In this document: one piece after another, positions 21,518 through 33,150 of the stretch
Layout: every line of letters begins with the position of its first letter
How positions within the stretch are numbered: the stretch's first letter is position 1
Notes under the pieces: generated by a model
Database searches by the model: none
Told to the model about the DNA's origin: nothing
What the model saw: only the letters and a program-made list of their open reading frames with translations
Source: Anaeramoeba flamelloides
Lineage: Eukaryota > Metamonada > Anaeramoebidae
Length of the DNA: 64,000 nt
Assembly (NCBI GenBank): GCA_027625915.1
Contig: JANTQA010000023.1
Location: forward strand, 18,414,001 to 18,478,000
Direction: 5' to 3'
Translations under genes and position numbers: made by a program

Positions 21518-22324
21518 TTTAAAAAAACAAGTTTTTACAATAAAAATAAAATGATTTATAAATTGCGATTATTTTTAAAAAGTGAAAAAATTGTTAATAC
21601 AATTATGAAACTAACCCAACTTGTTTTTTTTTTTTCAACTAAAGTGTTCGTTCTTTTCACAATTTTTTTAAAAATTGAAAAAGAGGATAAATTGATCTGT
21701 TTTTTTTTATTTGATTTGAAATCAGAAATTTTAGCATTTATTTTGTTGACTGTTTCGGAAATGTTTTTGCTTTTCCAGAGAGAGAATGCTTCTTTTTTCT
21801 TTATTTTTTGAAAAATAATTTAATGAATTATTCGATTTTGCACAACTTTAGATTTTAATAATTAATTCTAAAATGAGAAATATCTTGAAAAATCAAAACG
21901 GTGATCTATGTGTTATTACAAATTCCGAATCTAAATATTCAAGATGGAATAATTTGATTTTTTCAACGTTTGGGTATTAATTTCATTTTGAAAAAATTTC
22001 GTTTTTTGAGAACTAGCAAAAGCTTTGCTTTCTATCTATATTGGAGAATTCCTATTTCGTGTAATAATAAAATTGACAAGAATTTCCTCTAAATTACCTT
22101 TTTATCATTTCTAAACAACTTTGCTGGAATGAATAGTAATAATAGTGAAATTGTTTGGAAATGATCTAAATAAGTTTTGTTAAAATAAGTAAAATGCAAA
22201 ATTTCCTGGAAGTAGACTACCCAAAAGTTGAGCTAAAGGGGATTTATTTAGAAAGGCAAATTCCTTTTTTTTCGATAATTGATACATCGATTGGAGATAT
22301 TCACTTTTTGATTTACTCTTGGTT
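21518..22324. other. intergenic, 5' side of the cytochrome b5 gene
   Basis: AT-rich. A 99-codon plus-strand frame at 21512-21811 is rich in Phe, Leu and Lys, lies over the likely promoter of the b5 gene and shows no domain; treated as chance. Confidence 0.4.
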
Positions 22325-22555
22325 TCGGAATAAATAGATCAAAATTTTTATTCAGCTTTCCAAAAAAGATGGTTTATCGAATCAGGGAATATATCAAATT
22401 TTTAATTCTTGAAATCAGTTTAAATTATTAATTTACCTTTGAGAATTGTGGACTTTTGATGATTTATTTTAATTGATGAGATATGTGATTTTTTTGGAAA
22501 GTTGGTTAAAAATTTTGATCGTTTTATTTTACAATTAACAATATTGAGAGTAAGG
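22325..22555 (+). mobile_element. family G MITE, copy
   Basis: Inverted ends of about 45 bases: AAATTTTTATTCAGCTTTCC at the left, mirrored by GGAAAGTTGGTTAAAAATTT and ACAATTAACA at the right. The interior matches 23245-23470 (CAGTTTAAATTATTAATTT and TTTTGATGATTTATTTTAA). No coding capacity. Confidence 0.6.
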
Positions 22556-22682
22556 AGTAATCAATAAACATTTGCTAAATAAAAAAGAGAAGTTGAAAAA
22601 TAATTAAATTATTAAAGTACAAAATTGAAATATTATGTCGTTTAAATGAAAAAATTAAAAATTATACACATATTGAAACAGC

Positions 22683-22758
22683 AGGAGTAAAAACCCCATA
22701 GAAAGATTATAAATAAAAATTCCACAAAGTTTATTAATAAATTAGCATTCCACAACTC
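22683..22758 (+). repeat. family H short repeat, copy 1
   Basis: About 75 bases shared with 41919-41999 (same orientation) and 61299-61384 (reverse). Shared blocks are CC(A/G)ATAGAAA, AAAAATTCCACA and GCATTCCACAAC or GGTATTCCA. No terminal repeats seen; nature unknown. Confidence 0.45.
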
Positions 22759-23244
22759 CGAAGAGAAATATTCACTTTTTTTGTTAAGTGGTTTCAAACA
22801 ATAAAAATGAGTCAAAAATACTTAATTTTAGTTCTACTTAAAGATAAATTGTTCCACAAATTGGGGACACCATATTTAACGAACAATCAAAAACAAATTT
22901 TGTTTCTATAAACAGATTCTTAATGTTTCTAAAAACGACTGTTGAGATTGAAGGGTAAAGTCATTATATGAAAGAAATCGTTTTTAAAAGGTAATTTTTT
23001 TTTTATTTGAGTTTTCCAGAAAAAATTTGAATTAAAGACAAACCAAATGCATTGTAATATAAATTTCAATATAATTAGAAAAGAAAATCGATGATATTTT
23101 TTCAAACGGGTAATGCCAATAAGAATTTATAGATTAAAATTTTTTTTTCATTTCTTTAATTTTTGGGATTGAAAAATCTAAAATCAATGAAATACGTGTC
23201 TAATTTTATTTTTAGGGGGGGTATTTTATAATGAATTGTTGCAA

Positions 23245-23470
23245 AATAAATGAAACAAAATTTTCCTTCGGCTTTTCAAAAAAAGATTTTTAAAATCAAG
23301 TAAAATATCAAATTTTATCTTCCTATAATCAGTTTAAATTATTAATTTCAGTCTTTTAGAATTGGAAACTTTGATGATTTATTTTAATTTTTGGGAGTTC
23401 TTTTGTTTGGAAAGATGAATAAAAATTTTGAACTTTTTATTTTGTAATTAACAGTATTTGTGTTGACTGA
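23245..23470 (+). mobile_element. family G MITE, copy
   Basis: Same layout as 22325-22555: a CTTTTCAAAA-type left end, interior CAGTTTAAATTATTAATTTC, and right end TTGGAAAGATGAATAAAAAT followed by TAATTAACAGTA. About 700 bases separate the two copies. Confidence 0.6.
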
Positions 23471-24038
23471 CTTTTTATGAAATTAAAGTCTAGAAGGAAA
23501 ATACAAATTGAAAAAATTACAAAAAAAGAATACCAGATTATCATATTTTAACCATTTAAATTTTCAAGGATGAAAGTGTTAAGAGCCAATATCATTTGAA
23601 ACCTGATATTAGTTTATTATTATATAACTGTTATGATTTCTGAGTGTAGATCTTTGGACACTTTTATGTGATACTAGGTTTTATTTATTTCTTTCTTTAT
23701 TTTTAGAAATGAGTTATTTTTATCCAAAGAATAAAACAAAATCCTAACTTTCACAAATTGGCAAATATGGGTTCATCAAAAAATAAAATATTGATGTATT
23801 TTGAATTAAATTGATTTTGAACTAAAAAAAAAAATAATTTATTTCAAATTGAAGAAATTTAAGTATGTGAGGTTATCTTTTTCTTAGAACTTTTTGACTA
23901 GACCATAATTAATCAAATGTCGAAAAATCTAATTAACCTGAAAAATAAGTACAAAAAAAAATCATAACACCAATTAAAGGATTCTATCAAAAAAGACTTT
24001 ATTTTTTTTTTCAACTCAAAAGAGTCATATATAGAAAT

Positions 24039-24227
24039 CAGTTCTACTCTGATGGCATAAACTTTCAACAAAATTTAAGGAAAAAAAAAACACAAATTAT
24101 AGTATAACATTAAAAAATTTTTTTTTCACAGATTATTTTACTAAATTCAGAATATTGAACATTTATTTAAGATTTTTTTTCTGTCATAATTTTCTTAAAG
24201 TCTATGATTTAAAAATGGACCAGACTG
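24039..24227. mobile_element. family A foldback MITE, decayed copy
   Basis: Keeps the CAGT...ACTG ends, CATAAACTTTCAACAAAATT, the central GATTATTTTACTAAATTC and part of the right arm, but has lost much of its self-complementarity. TA follows the right end. Confidence 0.6.
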
Positions 24228-25496
24228 TATATAGAATTCAAGGGTTGTGCCTTAAAAAATAATTTTTTTAAGTGCCTTGTTTGATTAAATCAAGTAAATG
24301 TTAAAAAGACATAAAGGGTAAACAAGAAAAATAGTTATTTTTTGTTGTTTTTAAGGTATATATATATATTTCTTTAGATAGTGGTAATTCACAGATTTAA
24401 AGATATTTTTCAAATAAATATAATTCATTTTTTTTCACAATTTCTGTTGGTATTGATATTCATTAATTAGTTGAAAACTTCTCTTGTTAAATAAAAAATT
24501 TTCTTTCTCTCTTTTTTTTTTACGAAAAGTTTTCCAAATTATTTTTCTTTATTATTACTTACTTGAAAAAAAAATAAGTTTGCTTCTCTTAAAATAAAAA
24601 TAATCAATTGTTTTTTTTTTTATTCAATTATACGAACTATTCACAAAAAATAAATAAATTAAAGGAAAAGTTTACTTTGAGATATCCAAAATTCAAAAAA
24701 CAAAAACAAAAAACAAACTATCCAATTAAACTCTATGTACGAAATTATCCTTGATCGTATTTTTTACTTTTAATTATGCAATTTTTTAATAAATTTTATT
24801 TAATCATAGAAACTACAGAAATTACAAGAAGTAGTAAAATTCACATAAATAGTTTAAAGAACAGAAAATGATTCGATTCAGATTTCTGGTGTGAAAAAAA
24901 ATATCTTTAAAATTTCTCTTCTATTTTATACAAACTTAAAATATTAAAAAATTGATGATTCTAGTGGTATATTTATATAACCACAAAAACAAGAGAAGGG
25001 GGTTATACTTTATGTTGTAATGATAAGAAAACAAAAAAAAACATTCTTCAAAAATAAATAATGAAATTTCAATTTATTTAAATATCCAATCAACTTAAAA
25101 AAAAAAAAAATGAATTCTTAATATAAAAATATTTTCGATGAAAAAAATTAGAAATTTTATTTAATAAAAAAAAAAAATTAGTTGATTTAATATGAAATAA
25201 TTGACAATACAAATTAGTTATATTTTTACTATTTTCATCACTAAATTGCGTTTTTATTGTCTCCCTTTTTTTCAGAGAGTGAATCCAATAAAGCGAAAGC
25301 ACAAGAATAAGTATAAGAAGATTTTTAAATATCATAAAAATCTTCAAAAATTACAAAACAATTTAAATAAACGAAAGAAAGAATAATCTAAAATTACTTA
25401 AATAACCAATAAGTGGATTTTCTTTTGAGAAAAATTTGAAAATAGTATCAGCTATTTATTAATTGACTCAATAAATTGAAAATCTTTATAAACTAT
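24228..25496. other. intergenic, nothing recognised
   Basis: AT-rich DNA without a supported gene. Short frames at 25090-25386 on both strands are mutual shadows in low-complexity sequence. Confidence 0.35.
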
Positions 25497-26030
25497 TTTT
25501 CAAAAATTTTGACTCGCTTTATAATGTTAATGGGAGTTTTTTTGGGCTTTATTACAGTATTCTTATTAAAAAAATATTTTCAATTTTTGGATCAGAATCA
25601 TTTTTTCTTATTTTGCTTTTTTAAATTTTTGTTTTTCTTTTGTTTTTCTTTTTTTTTTTTTTTTTTAAAAAGATCATTGGAAAAAAAAAAGAGATCTTCG
25701 AAAAGACAAATAATCACTAAGAAAATTGTGACTATGTAATGTCTTTTAAAATGAATTTAATTATTAGCAAAAAATCTAATTATTAACTTTTTTTCAGTGA
25801 AAGTTCAGTAATAAAAAATCGTAATGCTCATTTCAAAAATTGTGACTCGCTTTTTTTTAGTTTTTGGTTTTATTTTTTTTTAATTTTTAATATATCAGGT
25901 TATAATGTGTTTGTCATGACTTAAAAGTGAATTACAAATCATATTTAGTCATTAATTGTTCTTGAATACTAAATGGATAAATTTTTTTTTTCAATTTATT
26001 ATTTCAGGTAATTCACAATATTTGAAAAAG
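25497..26030 (+). mobile_element. family M TIR element, copy 1
   Basis: About 535 bases matching 27685-28248 at roughly 90% identity. The ends are inverted repeats (TTTCAAAAATTTTGACTC against a mirrored GAATTCACAATATTTGAAA), and a third, direct copy of the left end lies inside at about 25833. A peptide-like run ending in [11 protein letters not shown] is open in both copies but drifts between frames, so it is not evidence of a gene. Confidence 0.7.
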
Positions 26031-26547
26031 AGTTTATGATCAACAAAAACAATTCGAAAAACAAACTTTAATCCATGAAAACACATTTTTTTTTAAAGAC
26101 AACAGTAATTACCTCTTGTGTGAACTGTCACTTCCGATTTCAAATTTGATTTTTAATTAATCTATTTGTATTTATCAATTAATTAATTCTTCAAAGTGTC
26201 ATATTTAGTTGTTTATTTAAATACTCTATCATATATTGTTTGAAATTTTTGAAATTTTTGGAATAAGGTTTATAATTCGGGAACCAATAAAACAATATTA
26301 ATAAGAAAATTAAAGGTATGTTTTATGATTTAATTATTTTATTAAAAATAAAAATAATAAATTAAAAAAAAAAAAAAAGTTTGTATAACACATAAAATTT
26401 TATATTCTTTTTCGAATTTTAAATAATGATACTTTTTAAATTAATTATGTATCAATTAAAAAAATAAAAAAATATTATTATTAAAGATAATAATATTTTC
26501 AATAATTAAAAGTTTTTTAATTACATGATTTTTTTTTTTAATATGTA

Positions 26548-29500
26548 TTAAATATATCCATCTTCTTTTAATTGTTCTTCCAAAATTGTTGAAGTGACTG
26601 CATCAAATACACCTCTTGCATTTTCCTTTATAAATTAGAAATTTAATAATATTAAAAATAATAATAATAAGGTTTTAATAATAATAATAAGGTTTTTTTT
26701 TAGTTTTAAAAAATTTTCATCAAAAACATTAAATTCTTAAAAAAAAAATCAAAATCTAAAAGGATTTTGAAATGAGGATATTTTCAAGAATTTTTAAATG
26801 GTTCAAGTTAGAATAAAAAAATAAAAGAAAAAATAAAAATGCTTGAAAATAAAACAAAAAATAAAAATGCTTGAAAGAAAAAAAAAAAAATGTTTACAGT
26901 ATCTGTTGCACAAGTAAAATGGCAAAATATTGATCTTGAACGATTTGTTCCAACTTTTACAAATTTATTTTGAATAAATTTAATAGCATTTTCATAGTTT
27001 TTTCCTCCTTTATATTTTGGAAAACAAATTTTGAGTCCAATTTTTTCAATTTTTTCTTTTAATAAATCAATTTTATTAAATAATAAAATACAATTTTTTG
27101 ATTTAAAAAATTTGCCATTTGCAGTTTGATCAAAAAGATTCAGAGATTCATGCATTCGATTTACTCTTTCGTCTTCGTATAAGCATTGATCATATTCAGA
27201 TGACGCAACAACCTTTTTATTGTTTTATATATTTTGAAAGTATTTATTTATTTAATTGAAAAAATAGAATTTTTAAATGAAATTTAATATTTTGTGATCA
27301 TATTGAGAAGAAAATTATTATTATATAAAAAATTTTTAAAAGTAATTTGATTATTTATCAAAATAAGACAAATATTGAAAGAAAAAATAAAATTAAGCGC
27401 TGAATAAAGATCAGTAAATATATATTTATATTACTTTTGTATAATATTTTTTGTTATTTTAAGCAAACAAAATTATAGATTTGATATAGAACCCAAAAAA
27501 CTATAAATAAAAAAGTAATACAGTATTTTAATTTTTTTTACAAATGAAAAATTTTTTTCTTGAGTGGGCTTGTTTATTATTCAATTAATAAAGAGCAATC
27601 AATTAATATGAAGAAAGTTTAATCACTCAAACTCTCCATAATTATCAAGTCAAAAATAAATTTTTTGAATCAAAGCAAACTAGATTTCAAAATTTTTGAC
27701 TCACTTTATAATGTTAATGGGAGTTTTTTTGGGCTTTATTACAGTATTCTTAACAAAAAAATATTTTCAAATTTTTGGATCAGAATCATTTTTTCTAATT
27801 CATCAAATTTTAGTTTTGCTTTTTCAAATTTTTGTTTTTCTTTTGTTTTTCTTTTTCTTTTTTTTTGATTTTTTTTTTTTTTTGTAAAAAATCAAGAGAA
27901 AAAAAAAAGATCTTCGAAAAGACCAATAATTACTATGAAAATTATGGCTATGTAATGTCGTTTAAAATGAATTTAATTATTCATAAAAAATCTTGTTGTT
28001 CAACTTTTTTTCAGTGAAAGTTTAGTAAATAAAAATCTGTAATACTCATTTCAAAAATTGTGACTCACTTTTTTTTAGTTTTTGGTTTTATTTTTTTTAA
28101 TTTTTAATATATCAGGTTATTATATATTTAGAATGACTTAAAAGTGAATTACAAATCAGATTTAGTTATTAATTGTTCTTGAATACTAAATGGATATTTT
28201 TTTTTTTTCAATTTATTATTTCAGGTGAGTCACAATATTTGAAAAAGAGTTTATAAAGAATAAAATTCCAAAGAAAATAAGTTTAAGATTTTAATTTCAA
28301 TTCTTTTTCACAAATATTAATTTTTTAATTTCATTACAATTTATTTTGTATTTTTTGTTTAATTGTAGTAAAGAGAAATTTTCAAATTGGATTTGATTTT
28401 TTTTCTCAAAATTTAATAAATATGTTACACAAATGAAAACATTATGTTACTATTTTTTGAGTTTATTTGATAAAAATTGATTTTTAGAAGAAACATTAAA
28501 AATAGAAATGTCATATTCCTCTTGTGTAGTTTCAATAATATGTTTGAATAATTAATAATAAGCAGATAATTCTCAATAGTTGTTGATTAATCAGAAAAAC
28601 TCGGAAATAATTTAGATCATTAAATTTTTTTTTCAAAGTTAATATTTTGATTTGAATACTTTGTACTTCTGTAATTATAAAAATAACAAAAATTTCAATT
28701 TTTTTTTTATTTAAAGATTTATTGTTAAACTTTTTTGAATTATTTCTGTTCAATTTTTGGAAAATGTATATATATATGTGTGTACTGAAAGGTTTAATTT
28801 TAAATTTAGTTTTTTTTTTTTTTATTATCATTTTTTTTTTCATTTTTTGTATTCTGAAAACTTCTTTCAAAGACTGGTAGGTTTAAAGATCTGAAATGTT
28901 AGTAGTGCTTAAATCTTTTTCAAATTTAATGTTCTGGATTCAAGTTGATTTATGAAAGACATTTTGTTGAATTTTCTCTGAAAAACAAATTTATATTTCT
29001 AATACAATTTTACTTGTCTTTTAAGCAAGAAGAGTCATAGAATTTGAGAAGAGAACAAAAAAAAAAAGAGAATTTAGATATTACACATTTGCTATTTTAT
29101 TTTTAAAGATATGAAAAAATAAATTTTGGGTTTCTCATATATTATTTTCATTGAAACACTTTTGGAGATTAGCAAAGATTTATTATCTTTTGTTTTATAT
29201 AGCAACTTTAAAGATAGAACGTATTGAAAAAAATTTGTTATTGAGATTCAATTTAATTATTTATTATTATAATAACAATTTCTAAAATGGAAAAGTAACA
29301 GATTTTAAATTGATCCTAATCAAAATTAAGGGGGATACAAATTTTATGTTTTGTGGGGGTTGAAATACTATGCCTTAACCAATAGAAATAATGATTTAAC
29401 AGTCAGTTAATTAAAGGAAAGTCAAGTTATTCCAATTTTTGGGTTTCAGGTGGATTTTGAATAAAAAAAATTTATTGATCCCAAAAATTTTTCGATATTT

Positions 29501-31700
29501 TGGAACTAAACTTGACAAAACTAAAATCAATATTTTTTACATATTATTTCAATGCCACTTTATTTTCAAGTATTGTTATACCTCCACCCCGCCCTGAACT
29601 CTAACTTGTTTTAAAAGAGGATGTGGTCTTTTCAGAGAGGACGTTTTGATTTTCGAACTTTTTCAAGGTAAATTTTGTATTTGGTTCGTAAAAATAATTT
29701 TACCCAAATTATCAAATTTTCGAAAAAAAAAAACCCAAAATTTTAAATTTTAACGAGATCTCTTAGCCCAATATTATTTAAGGTCAATAAATAGGTTTCA
29801 AGTCATAAACGTAGTCTTCACAAGGCATGAAATTCGGAAAGCCCTTAAAATAATGTTAGATCGAATATATTTAACTTGAGTTTATTTTCTGAATTCTTTT
29901 TAATTATACTGGGTTTGAAATCAGGATGCTTTTCTTTTAATATCAACACCCAAATAGTACAAAATATTTTTATTTATTTTTTTTCTTTTTACTTTTTTGA
30001 ACTTTACTTTTTTTTTATTTTTGAGTTCCTTTTTCCTTTTTTTTTTTTTTTTTGTATATTAAAGCTGAAGTGTTAAAAAATCATTATATAAATGGAAGAT
30101 GAAAGAAGATATAAAGTGACACAAAAGATGGTGGTTTTGATTCAAATTTGACTTTAAATATGCATGGATTGATTATCTTGTACTAGGAGAAGATGTGAAG
30201 AGTACCTTTGACTTTGCACTGGGATTTAATTTTTGAAACTTTAGTGTCATAATTGGTGGTGATTTAAACACAAAAAAAAAAAAATCAATCATTTATATCC
30301 TTAATAAATGAAATATAATTTACAAACTAAAAAATTTGATTATTTTTCAAAAGTGTTTCAAGGTTCTACAGGACTTTTCTTTAGATTTAAAAACTTGTAA
30401 TTTGAAAATTTTCTTCTTTTCGATTCTTTTTTTCCCCAAGTTCAAAATTATTTTTTTTTTTTTATTTCTCCAATTGAGAAAGAGATAGGAAGTTGTTCTC
30501 CCCTTAAAAATAAATCAATCAAATTATTTAATTTTTAAAATTTATACAAAAAAATTGTAATGAATAAATTTTCCTTTTTAATAATAAGTCTTAATTCCAA
30601 TGAAGAATAAGATTAAAAATAGCTGTAATTGATCAGTCTATTCTTGAAATTAATAACTAGCTTTATAAAAAATAAATAAAATAATAAATTAAATTTTAAT
30701 GCTGAATAAAAAAAAGTGTGGCATAATTTTTGAAATAAATATTCCAAAAGTTTCATTTAATCTGTAATTATCTTAAAAATTAAATTTGTTGTTTTATAAA
30801 ATACATTATTTATGTGCTAAGCCTTTCAGGAATATTATATTGGTTTGATCCCAATATTTTTTTATAAATTCAGATAAATCCTTTTTTAATACTATTATTT
30901 TCCAATTAAAAAATGAAAATTTTTCGTTCACTTTCCAAAATATTTTTATATGAATAATTTGATAAAAACTCCTAAAATATTTAACTAATCGTTTAGAAAT
31001 GATATTTTTAGACATTTAATAAAACTATCTGATTGGATTCTAAGCCAAAATTTTTACTCGGATAATTTGATTGTAACAGTAATAATTAATATACATTTTG
31101 GAACTTGAAATAAAAATTTTCATTTATTAATTGGAAAATAACAGTATTAAAAATTGATTCATTATCTTTGGTTTTAATCGGTAAATTAAAGGGCTGTGGG
31201 GTGCGGTGGAATAAAGGTGATGAAATGAATATTTTATCGAATTTAAAATCCAAAAAAGAGTTGTTGTAATTGCAGTGTTATTTTTTTTTCAAAAAAATTG
31301 TTGAAATCATGTTTTAGGTATTAGTTGTGAAAAGTTGAATGTGTGGTTAGCAGTTTAATTTTAAAAAGAATCATGTGTCTACTGTTAATTGAAAATTCAA
31401 TTGAACAAAATCTTCATTTCCTCTTCCAAAAAAAAACACAATTACCTCTCAAAGAGTAAAAATTTATTGACAAAAGTTTCCAAAATTAAAAAAAGGGAAA
31501 TTCATTATAAAGAATGGTTTGTGTGGAATTAAAGAGTTGAATTTTTGTTGAGATCTTTTTAACAATTTTTTGGAAAGATGAAGGAAAATTTTGTTCAATT
31601 TGTTTTACAACAAATAGTATTTTCTCGATTGTGGAAAATTCGTTAGTGATTTTTTTTTTGTGTAAAAAAAAAGTTAAAATTCAAAACGTTAAGTTGAAAG

Positions 31701-31734
<34 letters not shown>

Positions 31735-33048
31735 CATACATATAAGATTAATGTAACTTCTTCAAATTGATGGATCCATTTTCTTCTTTCTGATCTTTGA
31801 CCACCAACGTCAATTACCCTATTTATTGTATTATTAGGAGATTAATTTTGTCGAATTATTTGAAAAAGATTGTAAATTGAAAACCAAATTGTTTCCAAAT
31901 AATAAAGAACGAAGAATTAATAATCAAGAATTGATAAATAGGAACAATTCTTACTTCCAAGGTATATTTCCAATTTTAAAACATAACGTATTGACACCTG
32001 TTGTTGGGATACGGCATAACAAAATATCTCTTTCTGAAGGAACAAAATCATTCTCACTAATTTTTTCACAATTATCAAAATAACTTTGTATGTTTTTTTT
32101 TTTATATTAAATTTTAGAGTTCAATTTTGAAGCCAATCACAGATTTGGGGAAAAATTGTGGGTTAATAAGGATTTGTTTCAAAGTAAAAAAGAAAAAAAA
32201 GAGGTTAGTTCATCTAATTTCTGGATTTGAAAAAATTTACAAATTAGTAAATAAAAAAAAAAAAGAATCTTCAGGCTCCATTCACGGAAAAGGATCAGAA
32301 AAAGGGGGATTGTTGAAAAAAAGAAAAAAAGAAAAAAAAAAAAAAAGCTAGCAAAATGATAATAACGGAAATGGAATGGCATACTAATTTGCAGTGTCAG
32401 GAAGCTGGAATTCTATTCTTCTTCTGAAAGCTTCTTTAAAGCCGGGATCATTCCACATAGTTTTGATCTGTTCAACAACCTTGGGTGAAAGATCTTCTTC
32501 GGAAAAATAAGACTTTGGAACAAACTTTCTGATAATTTCTTGTGTTTCGCTCTTCACCTCAATATCTAAATCACCAATGGCCTCGATCAAAATTTTCATG
32601 TGGCGAATCAGATTCGTTCGGATCGCTTTCTTATAAAGCTCGTTATCGTTTTGTTTAAAGCCTCCCTTGTACAGGATCATTAATTGTTTTAAAAACGTGG
32701 ACTTGCCAGATTCTCCAGTTCCTTTGTTTGATGGGAAGTTCGTTAACCGATAAACAAGAAAAAATTGAAAAAAAAAAAAAAAAAAGTTAATAAAAAAAAT
32801 TTTTCATATTTTTTTGTTTGGAAAAAGAAAAAGTTGTAAAAAAAAAAAAAGTTGTGTTTTGATCGTGACTGAGGGTAAAAAAGTTGTCTGAGAATAAAAA
32901 AGGTTTGTGTTCTTGGAATTTGCTTACCTAAAATCAAAAGGTTGACTGTTTTTGAATCTTCACCGTTCTCTTTTTTCATCATTTCTTCGATTTCTTTGGT
33001 TTTGAGTGCTTGTTTTTTTAACCTTTTTTTTTTTTGTCGATTTCCCAT
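26548..33048 (-). CDS. heterotrimeric G-protein alpha subunit, six exons
   Basis: GTP-binding switch protein that couples membrane receptors to effectors. Exons 33048-32928, 32721-32385, 32083-31955, 31818-31740, 27212-26898 and 26625-26548 join in frame to 352 residues, the normal family length. All five nucleotide motifs are intact: P-loop GTGESGKST (41-49), switch I with catalytic Arg177 in CRIPTTG, DVGGQR with catalytic Gln203, NKID (268-271) and TCATDT (322-327). The helical domain lies between P-loop and switch I. Introns are 206, 301, 136, 4527 and 272 bases. Gly2 (MGNRQ) could be myristoylated, although Lys6 is not the favoured Ser/Thr, and there is no Cys near the N-terminus for palmitoylation; a basic patch may substitute. 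The C-terminus DGYI lacks the Cys used by pertussis toxin. The subclass is not assignable to an animal type. Confidence 0.95.
27685..28248 (+). mobile_element. family M TIR element, copy 2
   Basis: Matches 25497-26030 over its whole length, with the same ends (TTTCAAAATTTTTGACTC and GAGTCACAATATTTGAAA) and the same internal third repeat near 28053. Lies in intron 4 of the G-alpha gene, antisense to the transcript. The right-end inverted repeat is better preserved than in copy 1. Confidence 0.7.
31385..31625 (+). mobile_element. family G relic in the G-alpha intron
   Basis: Left end CTGTTAATTGAAAATTCAAT with a TTCATTTCCTCTTCC block; right end TTTTGGAAAGATGAAGGAAA with TTTACAACAAATAGTATT. The interior differs from the copies at 22325 and 23245. 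Confidence 0.5.
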
Positions 33049-33150
33049 GTTGAATCAAACTGTTCTGTTGAAAAAAATGACAAGAAGTGTAGAAAGAAAG
33101 AAAAGAGTTTGGTTTAGTTTGGAGGAAATGACCAGTTGAAATTTTTTTTT

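Larger units (their letters stand above)
27213..31739 (-). other. 4.5 kb intron 4 of the G-alpha gene
   Basis: Donor GTATGT at 31739 and acceptor AAAAAG before 27212 join ILY to VVASSEYD, exactly as the family requires, so no coding exon is missing. The intron holds a family M element (27685-28248), a family G relic (31385-31625) and a 29-base run of T on the transcribed strand (plus-strand A, 31701-31729) ten bases after the donor. Frames at 28532, 29876 and 30806 are chance. Confidence 0.85.

Noticed and set aside
25476-27887. Membrane-like peptides containing [11 protein letters not shown] in two places
   Set aside because: Both lie in family M elements and the frame is not kept between copies; similarity is at DNA level over the whole repeat.
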